Source: a virus. From it: DNA of 64,000 bases. How positions within the stretch are numbered: the stretch's first letter is position 1; each line of letters opens with the position of its first letter. The notes under the pieces are model-generated. The model worked only from the letters and a program-made list of their open reading frames with translations, had not been told where the DNA came from and made no database searches. Below are positions 8,882 through 18,055 of this stretch, piece by piece. The position numbers were made by a program, and so were the translations under genes. The DNA is taken from positions 49,198 through 113,197 of IMG/VR virus record IMGVR_UViG_3300042868_005520, one strand, 5' to 3'.

Positions 8882-10801
8882 ATGAAATCACTTCCCACGC
8901 TGTACCAATCTTTCATTCACCTTTCACGCTATTCTCGTTGGCTTGACACCGAAGGACGGCGTGAGTCATGGGAGGAAACAGTTGACCGCTATTTCCGCTT
9001 CTTTGATGAACACTTTGCGGAAAAGGGTGTAAAACTAAATAAGACTATACGCGATGAGTTGCGTGATGCAGTTTTAAATTTAGAAGTAATGCCTTCTATG
9101 CGTTCACTAATGACCGCAGGAGAAGCACTGAAGCGTGACAACACGGCAGGATACAACTGCTCGTATGTTGCCGTAAACAAGGTTCGTGCCTTTGATGAGA
9201 TTCTGTATGTTCTCATGTGTGGCACAGGAGTTGGCTTTAGTGTAGAAAGGCAGTATGTTGAAAAACTTCCTACAATTGCTGAAGAGTTTACACAAAGCGA
9301 TACGCTCATTGTGGTCAAAGACTCCAAAGAAGGTTGGGCAAAAGCCTACCGCGAGTTGGTGTCCCTACTTATTGGAGGTCAAATCCCCCGATGGGACACC
9401 TCTAAAATTCGTCCTCTTGGTGCGCGTCTCAAAACTTTCGGTGGACGCGCAAGTGGACCGCAACCACTGGAAGACCTCTTCCGATTTACCGTCAGTACTT
9501 TTAAGAAGAGTGCTGGCAGAAAACTCACATCTATCGAATGCCACGACATTATCTGTAAGATTGCGGAAATTGTCGTGGTCGGCGGAGTGCGTAGATCTGC
9601 TCTTATCTCTCTCTCGAACCTCACCGATGAGCGAATGCGTGATGCTAAAGTGGGGCAGTGGTGGTTGGAAAACCCACAGCGAGCGTTAGCAAACAATTCG
9701 GTTTCATACAAAGAGAAGCCAGAGATTGGCGTGTTCATGGAAGAGTGGCTGTCACTCTACAAGTCCAAGAGCGGAGAACGGGGCATCTTTAATCGTCAGG
9801 CTGCACAGAAAACTGTGGAGAAACTTGGTGATCGCCGTGATGCCACTTACGAGTTTGGTACGAACCCCTGCTCCGAGATTATTCTGCGTGACAAGGAGTT
9901 CTGCAATCTGAGCGAAGTCATTGTTCGTGCAGACGATACCCCCGAAACTCTAAAGCGCAAGATTCGTCTTGCCACCATTCTTGGCACATGGCAAGCCTCG
10001 CTCACGAATTTCCCGTACCTGTCAAGTGAGTGGAAGAAGAACTGCGAAGAAGAGTGCTTGCTTGGTGTTTCACTCACAGGCATTCTTGACAACAAACTCA
10101 TGCGTGATCAGGGTGCTGAATTGGAAAGACTGCTTGCTGGTCTTCGTGCCACTGCTGTTGAAACGAACAAGGAGTGGGCAAAGAAGATTGGTATTAATCC
10201 TGCTGCTGCGATTACTTGCGTGAAGCCTAGTGGAACGGTGTCTCAGTTAACTGATTCCGCAAGCGGTATTCACGCTCGTCACAACGAGTACTACATTCGT
10301 ACTGTTCGTGCAGATCGCAAGGATCCCATGTGTCAGTTTATGATTGACAAGGGATTCCCTGCTGAACCGTGTGCCATGCGCCCTGATCACACAATGGTGT
10401 TCTCGTTTCCGCAGAAGGCAGTGGGATCTGTCACGCGCACAGACTTGACTGCTATTGCTCATCTAGAGTTGTGGCTCACCTATCAGCGGCACTTCTGTGA
10501 ACACAAGCCGTCCATCACCGTGACTGTCAAGGAGTACGAGTGGATGGCGGTGGGTGCGTGGGTGTACGATCACTTTGATGAAGTGTCAGGTGTGAGTTTC
10601 TTGCCCCACTCCGATCACTCCTATGTTCAGGCTCCGTATCAGGACTGTACAAAAGAAGAGTACGAAGCAGCAGCAGCAAAACTGCCCCTGTCTATTGACT
10701 GGAGCGAGTTGACGAAGTACGAGAAGGAAGACACTACCAAGGGCACACAAACCTTTGCGTGTAGTGCTGGCTCGTGTGAAGTAGTAGATTTGACTAATTA
10801 A
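8882..10801 (+). CDS. nrdJ: Adenosylcobalamin-dependent (class II) ribonucleotide reductase
   Basis: 639 residues, with AGGAG before the ATG. It reduces ribonucleoside triphosphates or diphosphates to deoxy forms using a B12-derived radical. Cys93 (YNCSYV), Cys330 (NPCSEI) and Cys341 (EFCNLS) match the active-site trio of Lactobacillus leichmannii RTPR (Cys119, 408 and 419), and the 11-residue spacing of the last pair is conserved. The C-terminal redox pair Cys627/Cys632 (CSAGSC) is present with the family's five-residue spacing. The protein is about 100 residues shorter than the Lactobacillus enzyme. It follows a terminator, so it has its own upstream signals. It supplies dNTPs for phage DNA synthesis and needs host cobalamin. 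Confidence 0.95.
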   Translation: MKSLPTLYQSFIHLSRYSRWLDTEGRRESWEETVDRYFRFFDEHFAEKGVKLNKTIRDELRDAVLNLEVMPSMRSLMTAGEALKRDNTAGYNCSYVAVNKVRAFDEILYVLMCGTGVGFSVERQYVEKLPTIAEEFTQSDTLIVVKDSKEGWAKAYRELVSLLIGGQIPRWDTSKIRPLGARLKTFGGRASGPQPLEDLFRFTVSTFKKSAGRKLTSIECHDIICKIAEIVVVGGVRRSALISLSNLTDERMRDAKVGQWWLENPQRALANNSVSYKEKPEIGVFMEEWLSLYKSKSGERGIFNRQAAQKTVEKLGDRRDATYEFGTNPCSEIILRDKEFCNLSEVIVRADDTPETLKRKIRLATILGTWQASLTNFPYLSSEWKKNCEEECLLGVSLTGILDNKLMRDQGAELERLLAGLRATAVETNKEWAKKIGINPAAAITCVKPSGTVSQLTDSASGIHARHNEYYIRTVRADRKDPMCQFMIDKGFPAEPCAMRPDHTMVFSFPQKAVGSVTRTDLTAIAHLELWLTYQRHFCEHKPSITVTVKEYEWMAVGAWVYDHFDEVSGVSFLPHSDHSYVQAPYQDCTKEEYEAAAAKLPLSIDWSELTKYEKEDTTKGTQTFACSAGSCEVVDLTN

Positions 10802-10833
10802 AAAATCTAGACATTTTTACTCGACAGCCTCTT

Positions 10834-10840
10834 CTAAATA
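10834..10840 (+). promoter_or_regulatory. Late promoter giving a leaderless message
   Basis: CTAAATA ends five bases before the ATG at 10846. In T4 late promoters, transcription starts about six bases downstream of the TATAAATA box, so the message would begin at or next to the start codon. Confidence 0.55.
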
Positions 10841-10845
10841 ATAGT

Positions 10846-11610
10846 ATGAAGAGGCGCGTAGTCCAATCTCTTCTGATGGCTCTAGCACTCGTCTTGCTGC
10901 AAGCCTGTGTTCAAGATATAACTGCCGCTGCGCCGAAGAGCGTGGAGCCGCCGAAGAGCGGGGCAGTCGATCCAATGGCAGAAGCCCCTGTGGAGACTCA
11001 GTTCTTCATGAGGGGTTTCTCGCCGTTGGCGGCAGACGAGGAAGCCGCTGTGGGGCATCTAGAGGGCGAGAACGGGGAGGTAATAGGTAGTGCCGTTCTC
11101 ATTGCTCCCGATGAAATCCTTACAGCAGGACACTGCCTAGACGATACGGGGGCAGCGTGGTTCTCCACTGGCAACCACTGCTACAGAATAATTAAACACA
11201 CCACCCATCCGTTTTATAAAATTGGTGACACCATGCTGTACGATGTGGCAGTGGCGTGGCTAGAGGAACCGTGCGGTGTTCAACCCCTTCGGGTGGTGAC
11301 AGCACCCCATTATTTCACTCGTACCGAACCACTCACCGTTATAGGATTTGGTGGGGGCATTAAGCGTAGAAGCAATCCCAACACATTCCACTACTTTGGA
11401 ACGGTGGTGGAAGACCCCACATACTTTAAGTTTATTCCCTTTGAGGGCACCGTTTGGTTTGGTGACTCAGGTGGTGCAGTCATAGATGCCAACGGAGTAC
11501 TTGTAGGGATTGTGTCTTCATTTACTATATTCAACGGTCACTTGTACGAAAATTCCGCAACTCGTTTGGATCTCGTAAGCGATTGGATCGCAGAACAGAA
11601 GGGCAAATGA
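10846..11610 (+). CDS. Secreted trypsin-like serine protease lipoprotein
   Basis: 254 residues. Residues 1-21 are a lipoprotein signal with the lipobox LLQA|C21, so the mature protein should be anchored to a membrane after export. The S1-type catalytic triad is visible: His96 (TAGHC), Asp133 (YDVAV) and Ser208 (GDSGG). The segment 22-60 is a proline-rich linker. This is a full-length small chymotrypsin-fold domain. Phages rarely carry exported proteases. It could process a host surface protein or protect the infected cell. It overlaps the next tiny gene by ATGA. Confidence 0.9.
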   Translation: MKRRVVQSLLMALALVLLQACVQDITAAAPKSVEPPKSGAVDPMAEAPVETQFFMRGFSPLAADEEAAVGHLEGENGEVIGSAVLIAPDEILTAGHCLDDTGAAWFSTGNHCYRIIKHTTHPFYKIGDTMLYDVAVAWLEEPCGVQPLRVVTAPHYFTRTEPLTVIGFGGGIKRRSNPNTFHYFGTVVEDPTYFKFIPFEGTVWFGDSGGAVIDANGVLVGIVSSFTIFNGHLYENSATRLDLVSDWIAEQKGK

Positions 11611-11693
11611 AACTCACCCAAATTCAGCGTGTGCTTCTTGGTGCTTGCAGTTTTTTAGTTGGTGTTTTACTGGCTCGCGCAGTAGGTTTCTAG
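11607..11693 (+). CDS. 28-residue single-span membrane peptide
   Basis: Starts at the ATG overlapping the protease stop (ATGA) and encodes 28 residues with one hydrophobic helix (VLLGACSFLVGVLLARAV). The overlap indicates translational coupling to the exported protease. A small membrane partner or inhibitor is possible, but the function is unknown. Confidence 0.5.
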   Translation: MKLTQIQRVLLGACSFLVGVLLARAVGF

Positions 11694-11702
11694 TATTGCA
11701 CC

Positions 11703-11709
11703 ATAAATA
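11703..11709 (+). promoter_or_regulatory. Late promoter ATAAATA, leaderless
   Basis: ATAAATA ends exactly five bases before the ATG at 11715, the same spacing as at 10846 and 34361. Confidence 0.55.
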
Positions 11710-11714
11710 CTTAC

Positions 11715-12293
11715 ATGATACTAGCGGGAATAGATTACTCATTGTGTGGACCAGCCGTGTGCCTGTTCAAGTCGAACGCCACGGGGAAATTTTCATACAG
11801 TGGATGCTCATTTTTTTTCCTTACTGAGAACAAGCGGCAATCGGAAATTCGTTGCATGAATGTGTTTGGTGAGCGGCTGAGTGATTGGAACTCAGACGAA
11901 CACCGCTACGAAAGCATTGCAGATTGGGCTGTGGACATTGTAATGGGCTGCTCCCATGTGGCTCTTGAAGGCTACGCGTACTCCGCTAGTGGCAGGGTGT
12001 TTCAGATTGCCGAGAACACAGGCATCTTAAAATATAAACTGTACCTGTTAAGCATTCCTGTTACGGTGATTCCTCCCACCGAAATAAAGAAGTTCGCCAC
12101 AGGCAAGGGCAATGCAGACAAGAACGCCATGTACGCGGCGTTCTCGCATGAAACAGGAGTTAATCTAAAGTCGGTGCTGACACCAAAACGAGCAGACTCA
12201 GTGAGTCCTGTTTCGGATATTGTTGACTCGTACTACATCTGCAAGCGAATGTTTGAATCGCTTCCCGAAGAATTACGCTGCGAAACCGATTAA
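11715..12293 (+). CDS. RuvC-like Holliday junction resolvase / RNase H-fold nuclease
   Basis: 192 residues. The first strand carries GIDYSLCG (Asp7), a second acidic site lies in ALEGYAYS (Glu near residue 77), and the C-terminal helix holds SDIVDSYYI with further aspartates. This acidic set and spacing match the RuvC/RNase H fold of metal-dependent resolvases. It would cut branched phage DNA during recombination or packaging. The stop overlaps the stop of the convergent minus-strand gene by four bases. Confidence 0.8.
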   Translation: MILAGIDYSLCGPAVCLFKSNATGKFSYSGCSFFFLTENKRQSEIRCMNVFGERLSDWNSDEHRYESIADWAVDIVMGCSHVALEGYAYSASGRVFQIAENTGILKYKLYLLSIPVTVIPPTEIKKFATGKGNADKNAMYAAFSHETGVNLKSVLTPKRADSVSPVSDIVDSYYICKRMFESLPEELRCETD

Positions 12294-12592
12294 GGAGTCG
12301 GCAGGTCTACGGTGTTGGGAGTTGATACGGGAGCAGCCTTTGGAGTTTTGGGGGCAGCGTTGTCTCGCTTGCGACCAAAGAATTCCTTCCACGCCCACGC
12401 CACAACCAAGAACACAATGGGAAGATACCACAGTATCCATCCCCAATTGCCGACAATCTTGTCGCCGCTCAGGATGTCGTGCTTGAGTTTCAGCATGACA
12501 GGACTGTCTGATGTGGTATCAGGAATAATAATGGGGGAGGTGTTGCATCCCGCAAGGAAGAGCAAACAAAGAATATAGTTTAGTTTAGACAT
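12290..12592 (-). CDS. Small lipoprotein with one membrane helix
   Basis: 100 residues. The start is the ATG at 12592, preceded by AAAGGAG. The N-terminus has a lipoprotein signal (LCLLFLAGC), followed by a short periplasmic segment, a Trp-rich membrane helix (WILWYLPIVFLVVAWAW) and a basic, Pro-rich tail. It is the last gene of the minus-strand block and follows a holin-like gene. A spanin-like or lysis accessory role is possible because outer spanins are small lipoproteins, but the extra helix is unusual. Confidence 0.65.
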   Translation of the reverse strand: MSKLNYILCLLFLAGCNTSPIIIPDTTSDSPVMLKLKHDILSGDKIVGNWGWILWYLPIVFLVVAWAWKEFFGRKRDNAAPKTPKAAPVSTPNTVDLPTP

Positions 12593-12602
12593 GGCTTCTC
12601 CT

Positions 12603-13040
12603 TTAAGACTTGTTTGAAGCAGCGGCTGAACCAAAGTAGAAGCCTACAATGCTCACCAAGATTTGACGAGTTTCAGACGCAAACAAGAATCCGTTGATCT
12701 CAACAAAATACTTGCGGGTTGATTGCGGAATAAGTCCAAACAGCCCTTCGGGTGTGGTAGCGTCTACTTCAACGAATGTGGGCAGACCAAAGAACGGCAG
12801 AATGAACGGAGCCAGCATAGTAGCAAACAGCACTGCAAGAACAATGAGTTGGCGAATGCCCCTACCCACATCCATAGGAACACGCTGTGCTGCCTTGTCT
12901 TGGTTCTCTGTGGTCTGCTTGTTGGCAGCAATAAGCCGCTCAAAGATTTCTTTTTGATCCTGACTCTTCTGAGCCATGTAACGAAACAAGAATCCTGTAG
13001 CCGCTCCTCCAACCAATGAAATCAATTCGGTACTAATCAT
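12603..13040 (-). CDS. Membrane protein, possible holin
   Basis: 145 residues with three likely membrane segments: the N-terminus (about 5-22), the middle (LIVLAVLFATMLAPFILPFF) and the C-terminus (ILVSIVGFYFGSAAA). A Gln/Lys-rich amphipathic helix (DQKEIFERLIAANKQ) follows the first segment. This layout resembles three-span holins such as those of gene transfer agents. A late promoter lies about 39 bases upstream. No lysis enzyme is adjacent, so the call is tentative. Confidence 0.6.
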   Translation of the reverse strand: MISTELISLVGGAATGFLFRYMAQKSQDQKEIFERLIAANKQTTENQDKAAQRVPMDVGRGIRQLIVLAVLFATMLAPFILPFFGLPTFVEVDATTPEGLFGLIPQSTRKYFVEINGFLFASETRQILVSIVGFYFGSAAASNKS

Positions 13041-13077
13041 TTCAATCTGCCTTTCTATAGCACAACTGCACTACTGT

Positions 13078-13260
13078 TTATTTAGGCTTCATCTTCTTCC
13101 TACGAGCAATATTTGATTTGAGTCTTGGGTTGCCAGGCGGCATATCAGGAGGCAAACCTGCAATGCTGCCGCCTCCTGCGGTATTTGTTGGTGGTGGCGA
13201 TGCCATTGGGGGTGGAATTTCTTCGGAAATAAACTTTGAGAATTTTTTGATTGTAGACAT
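13078..13260 (-). CDS. Small Pro-rich protein with capsid-targeting-type N-terminus
   Basis: 60 residues from the ATG at 13260, with AAAGG upstream. An upstream in-frame start at 13317 would overlap the preceding gene and has no ribosome site. The N-terminus ends in FSKFISE followed by EIPPP, a possible prohead-protease cleavage site of the (I/L)-x-E type. The rest is Pro/Gly-rich with a basic tail (RRKKMKPK). It may be a small internal head protein. Confidence 0.6.
   Translation of the reverse strand: MSTIKKFSKFISEEIPPPMASPPPTNTAGGGSIAGLPPDMPPGNPRLKSNIARRKKMKPK
13079..13085 (-). promoter_or_regulatory. Late promoter CTAAATA before the holin-like gene
   Basis: CTAAATA on the minus strand overlaps the stop codon of the 13078 gene and lies about 39 bases upstream of the ATG at 13040. 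Confidence 0.5.
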
Positions 13261-13268
13261 GGTTTCCT

Positions 13269-16200
13269 TTATACGATGGTGTAAACAGGTGGAACTGCGG
13301 ACTTGGTGAGTAGCCATGCTCCTCTTACTCCGTTTGGAGCCACACCATGATAGTCAGTAGCAATATCGTCTATCGTGATGGTGAGTGGAATATCTGAGCG
13401 AGCACTTTGAGCCAACACGATTCTTTCTCCAATAAGACCAGGACGAACCGTGAGTCTCCATGCGTACAGTCCTGCGTTTGCGCCAGATAGCAATGGAGCA
13501 CCCGAAACAATCACTTGATCATTTAGTTGTGGATAGTCTATGATACGCGGAGGACCGCATTTACTATTACCTGATATAATTCTCCAATTGTTCAATGCAG
13601 TATGAACCAATTTAGCATCGCCGTCCAATTTTCCTCTAGGATCAGGAGAAAGTGCAGCGTAGGTGGAATCACACCATACAGCAAGAGGACCTGCTCCTGC
13701 TAGTATAAGATGATAATTCAGTTCCCACCAATATCTACGATCATCGGCAAATCCACCATCTGTCCAATACGGAGTGGTTATCCACGGAGTAAATCTCTTC
13801 CACAAATCAGGAGACGCTCGTTGTGCACTTCGTATAGTTCTCATTTCGATCATGAATCCCAAGAAGCCCATGTTGTTTCGGGCTTCTTCCACCTCAATGG
13901 CGGCTCCTTCTACTCCTGAAACACCAATAGGTCCGTGTAGACGAATATACACCTTTCCACCAACACCAAGATTTCCTGCCGTTACATACGATGCAATCGT
14001 AATTCCTCTTCCACCTACCCATAGAATATCGGTAGGAGAATATCTAAAGCCCTTCCATGCAGTAATTCCTGTATCTGTAGCAGAGAAAGCGGCTGCGGCA
14101 GAGCGTCCCTCACCAAGTGAGAGTGTTACTCCGTAATCGTACTTTGATACTCCTGCCAATCCTGTTTTGTGATAGAATCGCACAGTATCATTAACGGGAG
14201 TGTAGTCGTAGCCTGTTCGGTTACCATCATACGAATTTCCATTGAAGAAATATTTTTGTAAAAAGTTTGTTGGGTTGGGGTAATACGCTGCCAACTTTCC
14301 AGGATTAGCCCCTGCACTGTCTGCTTTAGAACCAACATACGCGTAGAAGTTTGGGCAAATAAGATCTTTAGGACCAGGAGGAGGACTGTAAGTTGGATCG
14401 GAGTTTCCACTTGAATTAAACAGAATGTCTCCTATAGTACTGTGCTGTCTATAGTAATTTCCTGCACTCAGTCCCATATCGCGTAGGGTGTTGTACACTA
14501 GATTTCTGTAGTGTCCACTCTCAGTTAGTTCTCGCATTGTGCCATCCCATGCCATTTGAACATAAATTTGAGAGATATTTTCAGGATTTAGTTGTCCTAA
14601 ATCTCCACCAAGGTATGAAGTAGGCAAGTAATTGGTTGCAGAAGCAGAAAGCCGTGAGTCTTTGTATTTTCCGCCTCCACCGAAACAAGCACCAGCAACA
14701 TACGCAATTTCTATTGCTTCAGAAACAGATCCCACGGTTGATCCTACACCTTTATATTTTCCAAAAGTTGATAAGAGTCCGTTGTATATCTCCATGAAAC
14801 GAGAATTGAATGTATGAGAAGCATCCGTGGTTATTCCTGACGGATGGAACTTATAAGTGGTCATTCGAGGATCGTTTGCCAGTGCTCTCAGAAGATCGGG
14901 ATCCACTGCATTGATTGGTCCTGTGTACCCTGCGGAAACTCCAAGATCATCGTACAGGAATGACAGGGTGAATCCATTTGGATTGGCAGCAGGATTATTG
15001 TATCCGAATGTACCACCGTAGCCAGTGTATCCTGATGCTCTAGTCCATCTCTTTCGTGGAACGCCATCACCCACTCCGAAGTAATACAGAGTATGATAGT
15101 CTGAATTTTCGGCATCATCAATAATGTAATTGATTGGTGTTGGTACAATATTTCCTACGGTACGATCTCCAATTACTCCAGCAGAAATACCGTTTACTAA
15201 ATCTACCATTACACTTTTAAGATAAGCGGCTTGTTCATCACAGAACAGAGAAGGCATTTTTCTTCCGCTTAGTAAGGTTGCTCCTGGTATTACAAAAGCA
15301 CTCTCTACTGTAAAACCTGCTCCTATACTTTTTGTAAATGTTGACGCGCTTACTAGAGGAATTCGCTTGAACTGTCCAGCAAATGCTGTTGCACCTTCCG
15401 CAGCAACATATAATCGTTCTGTGGAGGTAAAGTGTATGGTGTCGTTGAATTGCAGAGTAAATCCTGCTACTCCTCCCCATGCTGTGATTCCTGTGTCGTC
15501 AACAGCAAGTGCAGATTGCAGAGTGATTCCTGTGTACAGAGTAATACCAGGAAATGATGAGGCTGCTCCAAACTTATTGTATGTAACATATTCGTGAGCA
15601 ATTGTTCGTGCGTCTGGACTCATGGTTCTACCAAATACCGCAGTAGTTGCTGCCGCAGTGGAACCGTAGCCTGTCCATCCCAATCCGTAATTTACTCCGT
15701 CCGTAGTGTTTGCCCAATACTGATGCACAGCATGATATGCTCGTTCGTAGTTTCCGTCTTTGTTCATGACAGGAATAAGATTTGGCAAGAATCGTGGATA
15801 TAAACACCGTCTGGATGGAGGAACATTTTTAAGGCGGTCAATTATTCTCCACTTTAAGCGATCAGACACAACAGACCCACCCAGATGTTTATGCAAACTA
15901 TTTTCTATAGCACTGGATTCGTATGGAATAACAAGCGGAGCCGCCGAAAGTATTCCTGCCGCTACAGCAGATTGTGAATTGGCAAGTGGATAGTTATCAA
16001 AATTACCAGGAAGATCATATCCAACACCAGTGTGAGCCTTTCCGTAATCAATATCAATCCAGTTTGCACTCCACACTGCATAGTCGGCTGATGTACTAGG
16101 AGAACTCAAAGAATTAATTGTAGGATTGCTCAAGTAGAACGACTGCCCTTGCAGCATTTCACCAAACACCATGAAGTGAATGCGCTCGGTGAGTCCGCTT

Positions 16201-17609
16201 TGGTAGATTACACCCTGCTGTGTCCACGAGTTGTCCGCAGGGTTTTGCTTTAGTGATTCAACACGGAATCCTGAAGTAGTTTTGTACTTGTTGTTTAGTC
16301 CTGCTCGAATCAGCAACAGGGAGAACTCAGGAGTTGCCGCAGTAAGATTAGTTTCGGTGTTGGACTCGTACTCACCCGTGAGTATGGTGCAGTAGGTGTT
16401 CGATGTCATGGGAGTCACAAACGAAACATCAAACAAGGAGTTTGCTCCTGCCGATACGCCTTTCACATTGAATCCGTTTTCAATGTACGCGCTTACCGTG
16501 CTGCTGTTACCTTTGTTTGGTGGAATCACAATTGTTCCGTATGCCACTGCCTTGCGCTTGTCTGCTTTATTAAACAGAGAAGACGAGTAGGTGTTCCCCA
16601 CCGTGCCAAAGCCTCTCGCACCAGGCACAAGCCGCTTGCGTGCGTCTTGGTTGCCTTTAGTACCAGTATAAGTAGTTGGTTGTGCTCCAGGTGGAGTAGT
16701 AACAAACTCCGTCATTAGACTTCCTGGTTCTAGTTGTGCTGCCTGAACATAGTATGTGGCAGAAGTGGATGTGGATATGAATCCCAATCCACTCACTGTG
16801 TTGTCTTGTAGCCCAATTTGTATTGGTACCAGAGTAAGTGCATTAACTGGAGCATTACTAGTGACAGAATATCGTTTCCAAGTATTGGTAAGTGTGATCA
16901 TTGTTTTGACATTGGTGGCATTTCTAATGAATATCTGCTCTCCACCCAACTCTCCCTTTATAAAAATGCTAAATGTCCACGGTTTTCCTGCGAACCAAGC
17001 AGGAGTAACAGCAACTGGCAGTGAAAAGAAAGAGGAATTGTTGGGGGCAGCAATGCTTTGGACAATCTTTACTGAAGTGGGTATTCCTATTGGACCTGGT
17101 ACTTCGCTAGGAGTAGAGGCAGTAAATTTGCTGTCTTGTATCCAATTTCCAACTTCTGGAATACGCAAATCACTTTCGGTTGCAAACGAAAACACTGCCA
17201 CATTAGAACGAACTGCATACTGTGGGCTTGAGTCTCCTATACTGGCAGTTCCGCCACTTGGATGAAATCCATCCTTGTATTCAAAGTTTACTACTCGTAT
17301 TCCTGCGGACTTGCCAGTGGCGGTAATAACTCCTAATGCTACGGGTTCTATGGTCTGCGGTCTGTATTCTGTATCGTAACCTATTTCGGGTGTACAAATC
17401 GAAACATACGAGCCACTACCAAACTGTTCGGGATTGGAAAATGAAATCCCGTACAGTCCTGCACTTACTCGATGGGTTCCCAAAATACCGTAACCATCGT
17501 TCACCGTGGGAGCCTTGTCCGTGTCGTACTGCATATTGATCCACGCATCACAGGTGGGAACAGTAGTAGTAGAAGAAGTAATTTGTGCTGCCGAACGAGA
17601 AGAAGTCAT
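13269..17609 (-). CDS. Giant tail-associated adhesin (1446 residues)
   Basis: The largest protein in the window. Residues of about 150-310 form a jelly-roll carbohydrate-binding-like domain (WTFSIFIKGELGG, then AQLEPGSLMTEFV), a module common in phage fibres and glycosidases. The central part is rich in Tyr, Trp, Gly and Asn and holds several TGITAW segments that suggest internal repeats. The region of about 560-640 has clustered Trp/Tyr and His and could belong to a glycan-degrading fold, but I see no definite catalytic motif. It is coupled by ATGA to the next upstream gene at 17606. The likely role is host surface recognition or depolymerisation. Confidence 0.7.
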   Translation of the reverse strand: MTSSRSAAQITSSTTTVPTCDAWINMQYDTDKAPTVNDGYGILGTHRVSAGLYGISFSNPEQFGSGSYVSICTPEIGYDTEYRPQTIEPVALGVITATGKSAGIRVVNFEYKDGFHPSGGTASIGDSSPQYAVRSNVAVFSFATESDLRIPEVGNWIQDSKFTASTPSEVPGPIGIPTSVKIVQSIAAPNNSSFFSLPVAVTPAWFAGKPWTFSIFIKGELGGEQIFIRNATNVKTMITLTNTWKRYSVTSNAPVNALTLVPIQIGLQDNTVSGLGFISTSTSATYYVQAAQLEPGSLMTEFVTTPPGAQPTTYTGTKGNQDARKRLVPGARGFGTVGNTYSSSLFNKADKRKAVAYGTIVIPPNKGNSSTVSAYIENGFNVKGVSAGANSLFDVSFVTPMTSNTYCTILTGEYESNTETNLTAATPEFSLLLIRAGLNNKYKTTSGFRVESLKQNPADNSWTQQGVIYQSGLTERIHFMVFGEMLQGQSFYLSNPTINSLSSPSTSADYAVWSANWIDIDYGKAHTGVGYDLPGNFDNYPLANSQSAVAAGILSAAPLVIPYESSAIENSLHKHLGGSVVSDRLKWRIIDRLKNVPPSRRCLYPRFLPNLIPVMNKDGNYERAYHAVHQYWANTTDGVNYGLGWTGYGSTAAATTAVFGRTMSPDARTIAHEYVTYNKFGAASSFPGITLYTGITLQSALAVDDTGITAWGGVAGFTLQFNDTIHFTSTERLYVAAEGATAFAGQFKRIPLVSASTFTKSIGAGFTVESAFVIPGATLLSGRKMPSLFCDEQAAYLKSVMVDLVNGISAGVIGDRTVGNIVPTPINYIIDDAENSDYHTLYYFGVGDGVPRKRWTRASGYTGYGGTFGYNNPAANPNGFTLSFLYDDLGVSAGYTGPINAVDPDLLRALANDPRMTTYKFHPSGITTDASHTFNSRFMEIYNGLLSTFGKYKGVGSTVGSVSEAIEIAYVAGACFGGGGKYKDSRLSASATNYLPTSYLGGDLGQLNPENISQIYVQMAWDGTMRELTESGHYRNLVYNTLRDMGLSAGNYYRQHSTIGDILFNSSGNSDPTYSPPPGPKDLICPNFYAYVGSKADSAGANPGKLAAYYPNPTNFLQKYFFNGNSYDGNRTGYDYTPVNDTVRFYHKTGLAGVSKYDYGVTLSLGEGRSAAAAFSATDTGITAWKGFRYSPTDILWVGGRGITIASYVTAGNLGVGGKVYIRLHGPIGVSGVEGAAIEVEEARNNMGFLGFMIEMRTIRSAQRASPDLWKRFTPWITTPYWTDGGFADDRRYWWELNYHLILAGAGPLAVWCDSTYAALSPDPRGKLDGDAKLVHTALNNWRIISGNSKCGPPRIIDYPQLNDQVIVSGAPLLSGANAGLYAWRLTVRPGLIGERIVLAQSARSDIPLTITIDDIATDYHGVAPNGVRGAWLLTKSAVPPVYTIV

Positions 17610-18055
17610 AGTACCACCACCCTTATTTGATTTGTCGTAAACTGGAGTGTGGTGAATGGTACGGCAAGAACTCTATTACCATTTGGACCAGTTAGAGTAC
17701 TAATACCCACTCGTATCCAAAATGAAGTGGTTAGTTTTGGAAATTGAGTTGAGTTTAGTGCATGAGCATATACTGTAGTAGGTGCAGGTCGCGAAACTCC
17801 AGGCTGTATAAAAATTTTATATTTGGTGTCCTGCATGGGAGTAATAAAAGAAAACTTGAGTGCTCTACCATCTATTGAACTACCACCAGCATAGTTAGAC
17901 GGATCCAAACGAAGGTTGTATCCGTCTACAAAAATTAAATTATCCCACTTGTTGGTGGTAAACGAGGTTATAGCAGTACCAGACACAGCCGTATGGCACC
18001 ACGCCTTAACGGTGCTGTTGTGTGCAAAGAATGGAAGTTGCGGTGAGTTTGCCAT
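17606..18055 (-). CDS. Structural protein upstream of the adhesin
   Basis: 149 residues, beta-rich (YKIFIQPGVSRPAPTTVYAHA). It contains a segment (SFITPMQDTKYKIF) that resembles SFVTPMTSNTYCTI in the adhesin downstream, so the two share a domain type. Its start overlaps the stop of the 18055 gene (TAATG) and its end overlaps the adhesin start (ATGA). It is probably part of the same tail structure. Confidence 0.65.
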   Translation of the reverse strand: MANSPQLPFFAHNSTVKAWCHTAVSGTAITSFTTNKWDNLIFVDGYNLRLDPSNYAGGSSIDGRALKFSFITPMQDTKYKIFIQPGVSRPAPTTVYAHALNSTQFPKLTTSFWIRVGISTLTGPNGNRVLAVPFTTLQFTTNQIRVVVL

